Translations under genes and position numbers: made by a program | The notes under the pieces: generated by a model | Databases searched by the model: none | Seen by the model: the letters and a program-made list of their open reading frames with translations, nothing else | Told to the model about the DNA's origin: nothing | Part shown: positions 44,547 to 56,608 of the stretch, piece after piece | How the letters are laid out: each line of letters begins with the position of its first letter | How positions within the stretch are numbered: the first letter of the stretch is position 1 | Assembly (NCBI GenBank): GCA_038087015.1 | Contig: JASBNA010000006.1 | Span: 1,054,001-1,118,000, forward strand | Direction: 5' to 3' | Source: Cerrena zonata | Lineage: Eukaryota > Basidiomycota > Agaricomycetes > Polyporales > Cerrenaceae | DNA: 64,000 bases

Positions 44547-46116
44547 AATGAACCTTGTGGGTGATGCGAAGTGTGTCAATTCGCTGATGTTATATAGTAA
44601 AATCTGAGGTCATGCTCTCCGAGCTATCTGGCATACCCTCCAAGTATGTTGACCTGTTCTCCGACGAATGGTGTAAAGAAGCCAGACATACGGGCGGACA
44701 TTAATGCCCGCAGCTAGTTTTCTGGCGGTCCTGAGATAGTAGAAGTCAACGATGAGTGGGTACCACAGATCCGCCGTTGTCAACATTCACTCCGTTTTCT
44801 TGCGAAGTCAGTCGGACAAAAAGTCAGGAGCTCGAAAAAATCTCTGCAAGAATGGTAGATACCGATTCACGATCCACTCTTACAAGGGGACTGGGAAATA
44901 AATGATTGGTCCATTTATGCGCTTGTGGTAGCCCCGTAAAGTGGTTTCCGAGCTGTGCTTCCTTATAGTTACAAGGTTGTACTTGCGCATACAGCTCTAT
45001 ATGCGTAGAACAATCTGTCGTGAGTGGTATAAGTATGCATATCACATTAGCCTTCATGAGCACACTTACAATTAGTGTCAAAATTGAGTAAGTGATGGAA
45101 TTTGTCCCTGAGGAAGGTGAGAATTTGTTGTCTAAACAAGTCGCTAGAATTACTATCTCAGGTCGCAAGGACTTTTAGAATGATCACATCCGTATGATAC
45201 CCTTGACATGATACGAACTGGGACCGAACCATGATGACGTGCACAGGTCACTCATGCGCCCTTTCAATTGCAATGATTTGACATACCTATGCATTATGCA
45301 TATCCTATCCGAGCCTCACGTCGTATCAGGGACTTCTCCTCGGGGTACAGAATGATGGACGGATCGGAAAGTTGTACGATTCACAGTTGCTGACAATAGG
45401 AACGGAAATTTGAAGTAGAAGAGCTTGGCTTTCTCCTGCCCTTGCCATCGAATGACGGGAATAGACATCTCCTTGGGTTTCTTGACATAGCCATATGTTG
45501 ACGCCATAGGAAAAGCAGGCCAGAAATCCAGGAAAGGAGTCCCCTCAGAAGTGAAACCTCGTATCACATTTGCCTTGCCACAAGATAGTGCAAAATGGAA
45601 ACATCTTGTCTATGAGAAACATTTCTGGATCTAGCTGAAGCACCAGTAAGAATTATCAGATGTCAGGGAGATACTCTATGTACTCCACCTTGCATAGTTT
45701 AGATTGCACTCTGACGTCAGCAGTCAAGAGGACTGTTACAGAGCTCAGTCTTCATTCACCAGAACTATCACAAAGGACGTAATCCTAGAGCCATCCGGAT
45801 AGAGAGACTCGAGAGGCAACTCGATTGATTCAGAATTTTTTTATTGACATTGTGAACCGCGACATGCAAAATGGTAGATTTCAAGTGTATGGTGAGAGCA
45901 GCAAGCAAGAACCAGTGATATACGTGTCAGCACGATGCAATAGCAAAGATATAGACCTTCGACAAAGCTGAGAGGGTCATGAATGTAAACAGTTGGCTAG
46001 TTTCGGCTTGTCGACTTCAATTTTGATCGAGAATTAGCCTGAGCGTCTATACACATCTTGAACCTAAACACCGTGACATACTTACCTCCGCAAGCTCATT
46101 CGTGCACAAACGAGAT
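44547..46116. other. Region upstream of TS3 with possible gene remnants
   Basis: Minus-strand frames at 44824-45168 and 45316-45567 contain segments that look like real protein (HFTGLPQAHKWTNHLFPSPL; GTPFLDFWPAFPMASTYGY) but no start, splice set or known domain ties them together. A short match to 31300-31320 suggests that a gene once lay beside two of the terpene synthases. I list it as a possible decayed gene, not a CDS. Confidence 0.35.
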
Positions 46117-46943
46117 ATGTCGCCTTGCAAGCCAACTCGTGATATTAAGGTCCATGTTCCAAGACATAACTCACAGAGACTGGGACCTGCAGTCACAGCC
46201 CAGGTACAACACCTAGCGAAACGGAGACGAATGCGGGTTGATGTTAGACAGACCGCATACGAACCGTCTAATATCCTTGCCCAAGCCATTGTAAGTTGAT
46301 CAGATCGGCTTCTGAACATCTCAATATACTTTATGTTCAGGATAGCGCTTCGGACTGGAACTCCTTGCTGACCACTGCTCGTGCTGAACGAGGTCCACAA
46401 TGGGATATAGGAACACAACAGTGAGTTCTGTTGCATCTGGACCGAAACGGAATTTATAACCTATCTTCCTGTAGATTCCTGGTTGAAGAGCACTCTGAAC
46501 TCTACTATAATCCATCACCTCTACGAGAGTATCTGAAAGAAGGTCAGACCGATTCCGAAGAAAACGGAGCCTCGAGTAGTAGCAAACCACCAGTCCCAAC
46601 TCCCGACTTTTCTAATAATGCGGTCCCTGGAACTCCTCAGCTCCGACGCAACCCCTCCATGCCTCCCCCAGCACAACCGCATATGGGCTTCTCACCCCGT
46701 CATCCTGGAGCTGGTGGTTTCCAGCCACAGATGCAATTCCACAATATGGGCGGACCTATACCACCGGGTCAATTCTATGGCAATGATCCTACCATGTCTT
46801 CCCCGATGCGAATAGGGGGAATGGGTATGCCGATGGATGCTATGGGAGGTATGGGAGGTATGGGTATGGGTTCTCCGAATGTCGCAAGGCGAATGGGTAC
46901 GCGGGGGATGGGTATGGATGACGGTTACGGTGGTATGCACTGA
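46117..46943 (+). CDS. Met/Gly-rich protein of unknown function, 5' end uncertain
   Basis: Three joined pieces: up to 46290 (RRRMRVDVRQTAYEPSNILAQ), intron to DSASDWNSLLTTARAERGP (46350-46422), then a second intron (GTGAGT...CTGTAG) to FLVEHSELYYNPSPLREYL and a Met/Gly/Pro-rich tail (MGMPMDAMGGMGGMGMG) ending DDGYGGMH at 46943. The ordered part is strongly hydrophilic and helical. I do not recognise the family. The first exon has no clear start: an ATG at 46117 is in frame, but the residues before RRRMRVDV look less protein-like, so the true N-terminus may lie in an upstream exon or have been lost, given the decayed region to the left. The tail resembles that of the CPSF6-like protein in composition only. 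Confidence 0.6.
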
Positions 46944-47210
46944 TACTACGTGTTATCTGTAGGATTTATCTTTTTTTAGTTGCTGTACGATTCGCTACGT
47001 GGCTGCCATACGGTGTGTTGTTTTCACTGCGTTCGTGAATTCGCTCGAGGTATGATGGAAAGTAATGTATAACACGTATCCAATATGGTACACTATATAT
47101 CTACAACAACAGATAAAAAAGAGATGACGAAAGCCAAAGCGAAAGCAGAACGAAAGTCTTCCAGAGACCAATGTATCGACATATGTATTCCTAGCGCAGT
47201 GTCCACGAAC
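46944..47210. other. Short intergenic, converging gene ends
   Basis: Between the plus-strand Met/Gly-rich gene and the minus-strand Hsp70-like gene. No features beyond presumed 3' UTRs. Confidence 0.5.
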
Positions 47211-50200
47211 CTACTTTTTGCCTTTCTTTTTCTTCTTCTTCGGGGCGTTCTTGGAAGCGGTGGGGGTAATACCAGGCGCGCCCTCCTCTTCCTCATTCTC
47301 TACTTCCCCATCTTTCCCCTCGGCTTGGCCTGGTTGGCCAGTTTCGTCTTGAGTCTCAGGTGTACCTTCGGTAGCAGCAGGGGTAGCAGGAACGTCAGCA
47401 GCCTTCTTTGCCTCCTCCTCTTGTTTCTTCTTCTCTTCTGCATCCTTTGCTTCTTGTTCTGCCTTTTCTTTCTCTTCCAATCCCGCAGACAACTCGTCCT
47501 CAAGTTTTCGTGCCTCCTCCTCCCGTTCCGCCTGTTCTTTGGCTTCTTTCTCAGCTTTCTCCTTGTTAGCCTGTTCAGCCTTGGCTGCTTTATCTTCTTC
47601 GTCCTCACCGCCACCCTTTCCTTTCTTTTTCTTCTTCTTGTTCTTACCGCCAGTGGTCGTAAAGTCAGCTCCAGGAGTTGCAGGTTCGGATGGTCCACCC
47701 GATGCAGTAGCTTCCAAGGTAACACTAGGGAAGTCTAGTTTGAGTGGCTCCGGCTTAGGAGAAACAGAAGGCTTGACTTCCTCCTGCGGCTCTGCCTTCG
47801 CTGCGTCAAGCTCCTTGTTAGAATCAAATCCGAGGCTGTTATTGATAGACGCGCCCCAGCCCCCGAACACACTGGTGGTGGGTTGAGTGACGATGGGTTG
47901 TGAAGTTTCCGCCTTCTTGGGAGGAGCACCCCAAGAAGATGTTCCGAAGCCACCAAATGCTGACGGGACCTTAGCTGCAGCAGTCCCGACTACTGAGCTG
48001 ATACCACCGGACCCGAACGCAGAGCTGATACCACCGCCAGCTGTAGAGCCGAAGCCCCATCCACCACTGGAACCCCAAGCACTTCCTCCCGCTGCGGGGG
48101 TGTCATTGGCATTCTCTTGAACTTGCTCCTCAACTTTCTCTTCGACCTTCTTCCCGCCAGATTTGTCCCAGGAAGTCAAGTAGTCAGAGAAACCTCCGTT
48201 TTCGGCATTCTTATCGGAATTCCATAAATCGTTCATATCAGACGAGTTGCCACCGCCAGTATCGTTGTTGGACCATCCACCGTCATTTTGTGCGTTATCA
48301 TCATTGTTGTGAATGTCGGTCCAGCTTCCAGGAATTTCTTCATTCTTATTGACATGATTATCTGATGCAGGGATGACGGTCTCGATAACAGGAGCAGGAG
48401 CAGCGTTCGTAAAGGTATGAGATGGTGGTTCTATGTGTTCCCACCCAGAAACCGTTTCCGCAGGAGGTTCCTCTACAATCTGTTGTTGAGCTGGAGGCTC
48501 GGGAGCTGGTGGTTCAACAGGAGCAGGAGCAGGAGCAGGAGCAGGCTCTTCAGGTAGGAGGGTGGGCTCGACTCTAGGAGTGGGAGGCTTAGGATCTGCT
48601 GGCCAGACCGGCTCGGGATGCTCAGTAGTAGGAGTTCCCAATTTCGACATTGATCGGGGTGTCGGCGCTTTCGAGGTACCCCACGGCGTAGGTGCTTTCG
48701 ACGCTGCTTTCGATGCTGCTTTTGAAGCTGCTTTGGACACGGCAGGTGTAGAGACCTTCGAGGTCGATCCACCAGCTTTCCAAGGACTACCCCCAGCACC
48801 AGACAGTGTTTTAGCAACGGACTGAGGTGTGCCGATTGACGATACTGCGGGAGTAGGGACTTTCGAGGCAGCTTGGGTAACAGCTCTCGAGACGGGGGCC
48901 TGAGGAGTAGCAGCACCTTTAGGTGTAGCCATCTTCGATGCAGAAGTAGGGGGTGGGCTTGGAGCCTTAGAAACAGCAACGGGTTGAGATGGTGCGTTCT
49001 TGGGCGTAACTGTACCAAGAGGCGAGGGGGGTTTCGTTTCCTTAGGAGGATCCACATGAGTGAAAGCGTTGAGAGCAGTGACTTCGACGAAGGGCGATCC
49101 AGAGGGTGTAGGTTGTTTGCTCGGGACAGCAGAGTTCGAAGACCCCCAGATGGAATTGAGTTGGTCTCCAAGACGTGCAGTAGCATTACTCTTCCCAGAG
49201 GCTCTGCTATCTGTCGACAGGTTGACCGCCCGATCTCTTTCACTAAGTCTACTAGGCGCGTCCGATATGACTTCTCGAGCTTTGCCTTTATCCAACACAG
49301 GTCTTTCTCGCTCTCGTCTCCAGTTGTCTGATATGGAAGTCTGAGAAACCTTGCGCTCTCGCATGTCATAGATACGACTAGGGTCGCGATCATATTCACG
49401 GTTGGAGTCGATGCTCTGTCTTCGTGAGCTAGAGAGGTCGCCACGAGATGACGGATATGCGGGAGGAGTGGCAGGTTTAGAAGTCGATGCGCGAGAAGAA
49501 GCATGCGAACGGTGTCGGTCGGCGTGTGGGTGTGCATAGGTAACAGGATCGTCGTCGGGAAGGATGTCGGGTTCGTCCTCTTCTGCACGGTGACCGCTTT
49601 CGTTGTAAACGATCGAAGCAGGTCCACTATTGTGTCTGTCAGTACGAATCGTTATGACGCTACTGAAAAAGAGGCTTACTATCGAGTTCTACCGTTATCT
49701 TGCCATTTGATTCTGGCTCTGAATTCGGTCAAACCGAAGTGGATTTCAATACTGAATACGATAGTCCAATATTTCTTGCCGTTTCTTCCATCCTTTGGCT
49801 GAGCACTACTAGCTAGTGGTGATAGATCGGCACGAACGTAGCACAAGGTCGAGAAATTATCTGAACGTCCAGTATAATTAAGGTCAATCCTATCACAGAA
49901 AGTACCTAGCACGTACCAGCATTGCGGATAATCCACTTCGGAACAATATCACCACCACGGAAACACCATATTTCAACTTCGAAAACGGAAAGTGTTGTAA
50001 GGTTGGTGACTTCAGTACAGTATTTGCGACTAAAGACTGTCGATTCCTTGACCTTGACGCCTCTTGACAAGATACAATCAAACGCATCTGGCAACAACTT
50101 GGGACCGGAAGGTAGCTCGAATAGACGATGCTTCCTCTCCACGTGTTCTTGGTCGTTGGCATCGAATTCTCGCAAGTATTCGACACCGTACATGAATTTG

Positions 50201-52059
50201 GACACACGGGCGGAAACGTGGTGATCACAGTAGAACCCAATGGCACCGTCAGCGACGGCCTTGGACCTGTTTTTCTTTAGATTAAATAAAAAAACTAGAC
50301 AACTCGTAAAAAGACATACGTTTGATTATCGGGTCGGCTGACTACTACTCCCAAAGGAGCAAGTTGTTCTTGAAGTTGAGAGAATAGCCAGGGACTAGCC
50401 GCAAAACCTCCGACAAGCCATACCGACTGTTGCTTTTTGAGTAACGATAAGAGAGAAAATACAGTATAATACCTACCTTTATAACTCCACCGGAAGTATC
50501 AATTTGGTTCCGTATTGATGCTATGGCAGCCTGAATCGACGGCTCGAAGAGCTTGGCTACTTCCAATCTTAAGAAATCCCGATGTTAGATGATGCGAATG
50601 GATATTCGTATCCTTAACTTACCCAGTCAACTTGAGTTGTCCATTACGAACGCCTACATTGGGGTCCTTATCCAAAGGAGAACCGAAAGGGACAAACTGC
50701 AGTTCCTTATCATCACGGAAAAGTCGCTTGGTGGTCTCGTCGAATCGTTTCGTAATGTGGTCGAGAGAGTCTGGTGAGCCGTACTTCGAATTCTTCAGTT
50801 TACCTAGTCAACAAATGATAGTTGAGCAAATCAGCCTGATACACAGTGAGGCAGGAAGTTATTGTCTACCTTCGAAGAACGCACGTGCCCTTCGACTAAC
50901 GAAAACGGATCCAGCGAATACACCTACACGTCATTGTGAGTAGAACAAACGTGGGTGAAAAAGATCAATCACGAACAGTCTGGTGGTGCAATTTCTTCAA
51001 TCACAAGAGGTTGGGTGCCCCGAATGGCGTATGAGCTGATATCGAGAGTTCCTCCTCCGGCGTCCGCAACAATGAAGCCATGTCCGGTTGGATTCTAGTT
51101 GAAAATGAACTAAGAATCTCATCTTACGTGTCATCTCAATATTCAGACTTACCGAAAGGACATCTGCAGCCAATCCGTTCAAGACACATGCGTGCAAACT
51201 AGCTTCTCCTTCGGTAACAAACCTAATCCTGGCCTTGCCTTCATCAGTATCCTCTATCAGTTGACCCTGTACAGCAGCTCTTCTCATCTTCGTTTGCTGA
51301 GCACCTTCCCACCCGTTCGGATGACTCAAAACGAATTGGAGATCGTGCTCGACTGCGGCCCATAGAGCGTGGCCGTTTGCGTGGGTGTCGATAATAAAGT
51401 TTCTGGTACAGCGAAAGAGATAAGAGAGGAAGTCTCCGAATACATCAACAGCGGATTTTCCTCTGGGGAGCGGGGAGAGGTGCATGCCGTTCATTTTGAG
51501 TGTCATAGTTTTGGGGCGAAGACGAAGTTTGAATCTAAACAAGAAGTCAGAACCAAGATATTCTCATAGCTCTCGCACATCTCGTAGGGAAGAACTTTAG
51601 AATAATTGTCTGAAGCGTCTCACGACGGAGATTCACAAGTTCTAACTCCCAGTATCGTATCTCCTCACGAAGTGTGGAGCTATCTGTCGGTGATTTAGTA
51701 GTACTTACAGTTCGAGCTTCATCCAACCCTCGTCTTCTGCTTGTGCGAGAACAGATGCGCCATCTGCTTCAGCACCGGCAGCCATCATCTTGCCATGTTG
51801 ATTATAATACATGATGGAGGGTATCTTGGAGTTGCCAGCAACATGTTCCTGTCCGGGAAATCTTGAATAGACAATAAACTCCTTTTTTCGCTGCAACGTA
51901 TCGCACAACATACCTAGTAACGCCATGTATTTTGGGTACTTCGCCTGGCTCTAGAATAGCGTATGATACACCACTGAATGTGGTACCGATGTCAAGTGCA
52001 AGTACGAGGCTACGGGTAACCCCAGCATACGGCTTCCGGGTGCCCGACGCGGGCTTCAT
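47211..52059 (-). CDS. HSPA12-type Hsp70-like ATPase fused to a long low-complexity tail
   Basis: Starts MKPASGTRKPYAGVTRS at 52059. The N-terminal half is an Hsp70/actin-fold ATPase: ALDIGTTFSGVSYAI (phosphate 1), FVLSHPNGWEG, EGEASLHACVLNGL, VADAGGGTLDISSY (phosphate 2) and SVWLVGGFAASPWLFSQLQ (adenosine motif). The divergence from true Hsp70 and the absence of a standard peptide-binding domain fit HSPA12-type proteins. After WQDNGRTR (near 49682) an intron leads, with acceptor AATAG, into GPASIVYNESG and an 800-codon frame without further introns, rich in Ser, Pro, Ala and Thr, with SKAASKAASK repeats, Trp/Gly-Asn segments, a Lys/Glu coiled coil (EKEKAEQEAKDAEEKKKQ) and a Lys-rich end (KKKKKKGKK). 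A CAG acceptor 10 bases earlier would instead make TAA and stop at RTR. Total about 1350 residues; no neighbour explains it. Likely a cytosolic chaperone-like ATPase. Confidence 0.8.
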
Positions 52060-53339
52060 CGTACAATTCAATATCCGGTATCGCTGGTAATGCTACAGGT
52101 GCGTGGGTGGGGTGGTGTCGTCAGCGTCGTATGAAACGAAGCGATGTGAAGGGAATCAGGAAGACGGAGGTGTGGTGGCCAGGTTGCCTGCTGCAAACCT
52201 ATATGGCGGGGAATAGAGACTAGGGTACAAGAAGAGAAACACGAGGCAACATTTTTTGGACGATAGTGCTTTAGTTCCCACTGCTGGACGCCCAAAGGTT
52301 CCGTTGATGGAAGGAGGAAGCAAGCCAGCCTTGATCGAGATCACAATGCCTTTCTCACATGTTCATTCATCTCTTCCCCATTCTTTCAATAGGACCGTAG
52401 TCCGCTACTGCCACAGAGCTAGTCTCTTCCTATCTCACATATCTCCGAGCGTTGGTATTCAGAACTTCAAGATAATCGTTGTCAAGTCGTCGAAGATGAC
52501 CAGATCAGGAGCTGCGGAGGATCTACTCCAGGGTTCATGCCACTTCGACAGATACACATTGAAACCTGCAGTCTAGCTGCGGGTGTCAACAGGGTCTAAA
52601 CAGGGTCTTATATTGTCTAATTTTTCATTGTTCAGCATAGCCGAGGGTCCACTATGACTTGGACAACGTCATTTCTCGGCTGCCTACTCACTAGCTCTGA
52701 CGTTTGTCCTGCGGGGTGCAGGGCCAGAAGACTGCGTACATATTTCCCCTCCTCTGTATTTTGAAAACACTGAGCAACGGAGACATCGATGAAGTCAATA
52801 TTGTAATGTACTCCATTACCAAAACCAATATAGTTTATAATTTGCATCGATCGAAAAGATCGAGAAGGATCGACGAGGATCGGCATTGTAGAATCGTAAT
52901 TCCTGAAACGTCCAACCTTCTCAATGAATATGTATCGTCGCCGTTTCAAGCAACGCCATTTGAGTCCTCTATCGTTACGCCGAAACTCTCCAAAATCATG
53001 ACTAGACAAGCAACCGACGTTCCAAAAACGATGTCGGAAAGAAGTAGGCACACGTGTTCGCCTCAAGGCTTTCATTATGATACTGCATAGTTCCTAAGCA
53101 CGCGACAGAAACATCTTCTACACCAGGCAGCAGCGCAGAGATGAACAGGTTTGGCTGATCCTCCCCAGTACTCCATCTCATCTACAGCCCTTTGCCTACA
53201 GTCACCCGTAAACGTTTGCAGTCAGGCATCTGGCCTCGCACAAGAAGATACAAAAGTTCACCTCGGGCTGATTGACTACTTCCTGTAACCCATCTTCCTA
53301 CCTTGTTGTTTCTCCGTCAATAACTAATCATCATCTCGC
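52060..53339. other. Divergent promoter region, no gene recognised
   Basis: Lies between the 5' ends of the Hsp70-like gene (minus) and the coiled-coil gene (plus). Frames at 52632-53075 (minus) and 52704-53090 (plus) overlap and have no domain. Confidence 0.5.
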
Positions 53340-55669
53340 ATGGCTATGCGTTTACAGATACCATCTAACGCATCTGTCGAGTTCTTCTCTCTGAGGACAA
53401 CTCCGTACGAACATAGACCCGTAGCTCAGCCAGTCAGACCTGAGCCTAACATCGACCCATACTCATCGGACTGCCCTATAACTCCCGTAGAATCCATTGC
53501 AAAACTCACACGAGAGTGTAGTGCTCTCCGTCTTCGTCTCGCTACTGCAGAACGTCGTGAACGTCAAAGTCATCACGATTCATCATCACCAGCATCTTCT
53601 TCGGCAACTCTATCTGCCATCACCCCACCTTTCAAACCCAGAGGACTCACGCTGGAGCCGACACCTTATACCCAACCGGATTACATTCCTCGACACAAGA
53701 CTGGGAGTGCTTTGAGTTATAACAGTGACGCCGCCGATTCTGTATACACCACCCGAACACGCACTTCACGCGCCTCATACACATCTAATCAACAACAACG
53801 ACGCCCAGATTCTCGTGCATCTACTGTACGTTCCTCTGATACTGTTCGTCCACCCCGTCCACCTCGACCTCCACGTCCACAAATCAGAATAACACCCCCC
53901 GAACCTATACCCGAGATCGTACCTCAGGCTAAACGACCTCCTAGACCTCCGAGGGGTGACAGTATGAAACCGGCGGAACGTTGTAAACAGCTCGAGAAGA
54001 GTCTTCGAGAAGTTCAGGAGCTACTTCGTGTTCGGGATCGCGAAATTGAAGTATTGAAGAAGGAGAGAGATCGTCTACTTGCCGAGAGAGAGCAGGAGAA
54101 GAATACAGAGAAAGAGAGAGAGGCTACGCGCGAACGAGAGCGTGCGGAAGAACGTGAACGTGAACGAGAGAGATCTCGGGAAAGAGAACGCGAGAGGGAG
54201 CGTGAGAGGGAGAGGGAGAGAGAACGAGAGAAAGAGCGTGAACGAGAGAAGGAGAGACAACGAGAAAGGGAGCGCGAGCACGAACGTCTTAAGGAACAAG
54301 ACCGTGCTGCTGAGCGAGAACGCGTCTCCGGTCGACGATTCGACTCTACCCAACGTCCACTATCCACTGTCACGGACATCAACATCCTAGACCGAAATGC
54401 AAGCACGAGTCCCGTCATGCGTCGCAGCAAATCCCAAGCACCTATTAACGAGCACAAACTCAACGTCCCCTCACTAGGACTAGAATCTGAACAACGTGCT
54501 CAACTACGCTCCCTCGACGTCTTCCTCACCAAGACCGATACATGGTCTGGTGCTCAAGTGCTTCAAGCCGTCGAAGACTTGAACGCCGAGATAACCCATT
54601 TTGCTGCTTCCGCTACCGAATCAGGTGTTTTCGAACGTCGAACACCAGCACCCGTAGCTTCTCCTAAAGGTGGTAGGAAAGGTAAAGGAAGACGGAATCG
54701 TAATTCCATGGTTTTGGATGGTAGGTCGACACCTACCAAGCAAGGTCCTAGTCAAGACTTGCTCGACAGTGTCCCATGGCTCGGACAAGCGTTTGCCAAG
54801 ATCTTAGCCACTCGGGATCATGCACAAGATCCTATGCTTGTCCAACTTGCTCTTCAAGCTAGTGTTGCGATCTGTTGTGCGAGATCCCTATCGCTCTTCT
54901 GTGTAGGATTCCCTTCGAAGCTTGATGGACTCCTCACTCGTGTGTTTGCGCATATGCAAGGCGCAGGTGCGTATTTCCGATATAACCCTATTGTTAATTC
55001 AAATCATAACTGACGATCGATCATTGTGTCCTATATTATACTATTTTAGAGCCCCAACCAACCTCCTCCCGCTGGCGATCCCTAACCCACCGCTCAATCC
55101 GTACCCTCTACCCCGGACTCGAAGAATACGCCGTCTCAGAGCTCGTAACCACCATGTTACGTTGGTCAGCCGCAGTATTCACACTCTGCGGATGTGCGAC
55201 GCCCGCTCCCAATAACCACAACCACAACGCCAGCAAAGACCCTGTGTTGGGTTCACCGACTCTAAGAGCCCAACTCCGACGGATCGCCGAGGCGGTATAC
55301 AAACTCGCCAGAGTCACACGAGAGGAAATCCTCTCGACGTCATTCGAGGTGATCTTGGCTGACCCGGGGGTTGGGTTCGAGGAAGTGACGATGGTGAATG
55401 CGTTTACAGATCAACATGTCATCGGGCCTCATGGGAAGACCAATGGGAAGGGGAACTCAGGGAAGGGCGAGGGTGTAGGTAAAGTGCTCTGCACGACTGA
55501 GCTGGGACTCAAATGCATCACGAAGAAAGCCAAGATGATCACCGGGGATGATGGAGAGACGTCCTCTGCCAACACTAACAAGACTGCGGTTGATCCGTTT
55601 GAGAAGAGGATCTTGTTGGCTCCTAAGGTTATGTTGGATTCTGCTGTCGATGCATTGACGACAGAGTGA
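53340..55669 (+). CDS. Coiled-coil protein with Arg/Glu repeat, unknown function
   Basis: Exon 1 runs from ATG at 53340 (MAMRLQIPSNASVEFF) to 54966 (HMQGAG, donor GTGCGT); exon 2 starts about 55050 (EPQPTSSRWRSLTHRS) and ends at 55669. Layout: Pro/Ser-rich N-terminus with PPRPPRPPRP runs; a coiled coil from KSLREVQELLRVRDREIEVL through an Arg/Glu alternating helix of about 80 residues (REREREREREKERERE type); a globular second half with LSVPSLGL-like and VYKLARVTREEILSTSFEVI segments. The last is helix-rich and reads like a conserved basidiomycete domain, but I cannot name it. The RE run makes a mirror frame on the minus strand (54014-54463, Arg/Ser-rich) that is not a gene. The globular C-terminus contains WLGQAFAKILATRDHAQDPM. 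About 750 residues. Confidence 0.8.
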
Positions 55670-56608
55670 TCGGCGGTAGCGGCGATCCATCGGTGACATA
55701 GGTGATTTTAGGTGTTCGGGTGATACTGCCATATACATGATGATCTGATTTCTGGGTGATATGTATGTTGCTTCGCTGATTGGTATTGTATGTGCCCACA
55801 ATGTGGTACTGTAATATGTTGCTGTACGTGGTCTTCGAGGATGAGACTGTAGATATCTGGTATACTATGGCGTTTCGGAAGATATAACACCAGCGCCGCG
55901 GTAAAGCGGAGTTCCCAAACTGCTTCAATTGAAATGTTCTACAAAAGGGAGTATGTGCCTTGTTCCTTACCATAGCTCGTTTCATGTCACTGGGTTCACC
56001 GACCCACAAGGTTCTTTCGGAGGTCCGACCACAAATGGAAACTTCACTCAGGCGACCTACGACCACCCCAAGCAGAAAGAAGATCGGAGAGTTTGCTAGA
56101 TTGCAAATATACACTGGATAGACTTTGAAAAGTATCAGAGCTAGGAGAAATGAGGAGAGCTAAGAAAAAGAGAGAGAAAGAGGAATAATACATCAATGGG
56201 GACGAGAACGAGTCAGAGGAAGTCCAGTCCTGCCTGTAACGATAACTATAAAGAAAGAAGTACAAAGAAAATAAAGAAAACGACGACAACACGACAAAAC
56301 ACGGTACACCGATCATAAGACATCATCGGATCACCGTTAAAAAGTGACTTTCCACCAACTCAATCGCCAAAAAAGGAGAGTGGATCTGAGGATGAATCTA
56401 ATAACGTTACACATTTGAAAAAGTTGCGAGGCGGAAAAGGACAGGAAAGGTGCGAGAGAGAAAGGGAGGAGAGGACCGTGATGGAGGAGCGTGCATCGAG
56501 TGTAGTTGCGTTGCGTGTGTGTGAGATTAGATGGGAGGATAATGGGGAATACGGGATATTGCTACTAAATTGACCGAGAAGTCTGAACATACACTTGTGT
56601 TTGAGGTT
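55670..56608. other. Intergenic, converging gene ends
   Basis: Between the coiled-coil gene (plus) and the G-alpha gene (minus). Minus frames at 55457-56114 and 56044-56316 are Ser/Leu-rich and without domains. Confidence 0.5.

Noticed and set aside
47085..47738. 217-codon Leu/Phe-rich plus-strand frame that looks like membrane helices
   Set aside because: Antisense image of the Lys/Glu-rich tail of the Hsp70-like gene; such GA-rich coding always gives Leu/Phe on the other strand.
48473..49627. 384-codon minus-strand frame rich in Leu/Arg/Pro
   Set aside because: Shifted frame of the same low-complexity exon; the main frame continues longer and joins the ATPase exons in phase.
52632..53090. 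Overlapping frames on both strands, 147 and 128 codons
   Set aside because: Neither has a domain; AT-rich divergent promoter between two real genes.
54014..54463. Arg/Ser-rich minus frame resembling an SR protein
   Set aside because: Complement of the Arg/Glu repeat in the coiled-coil gene; no RRM or start context.
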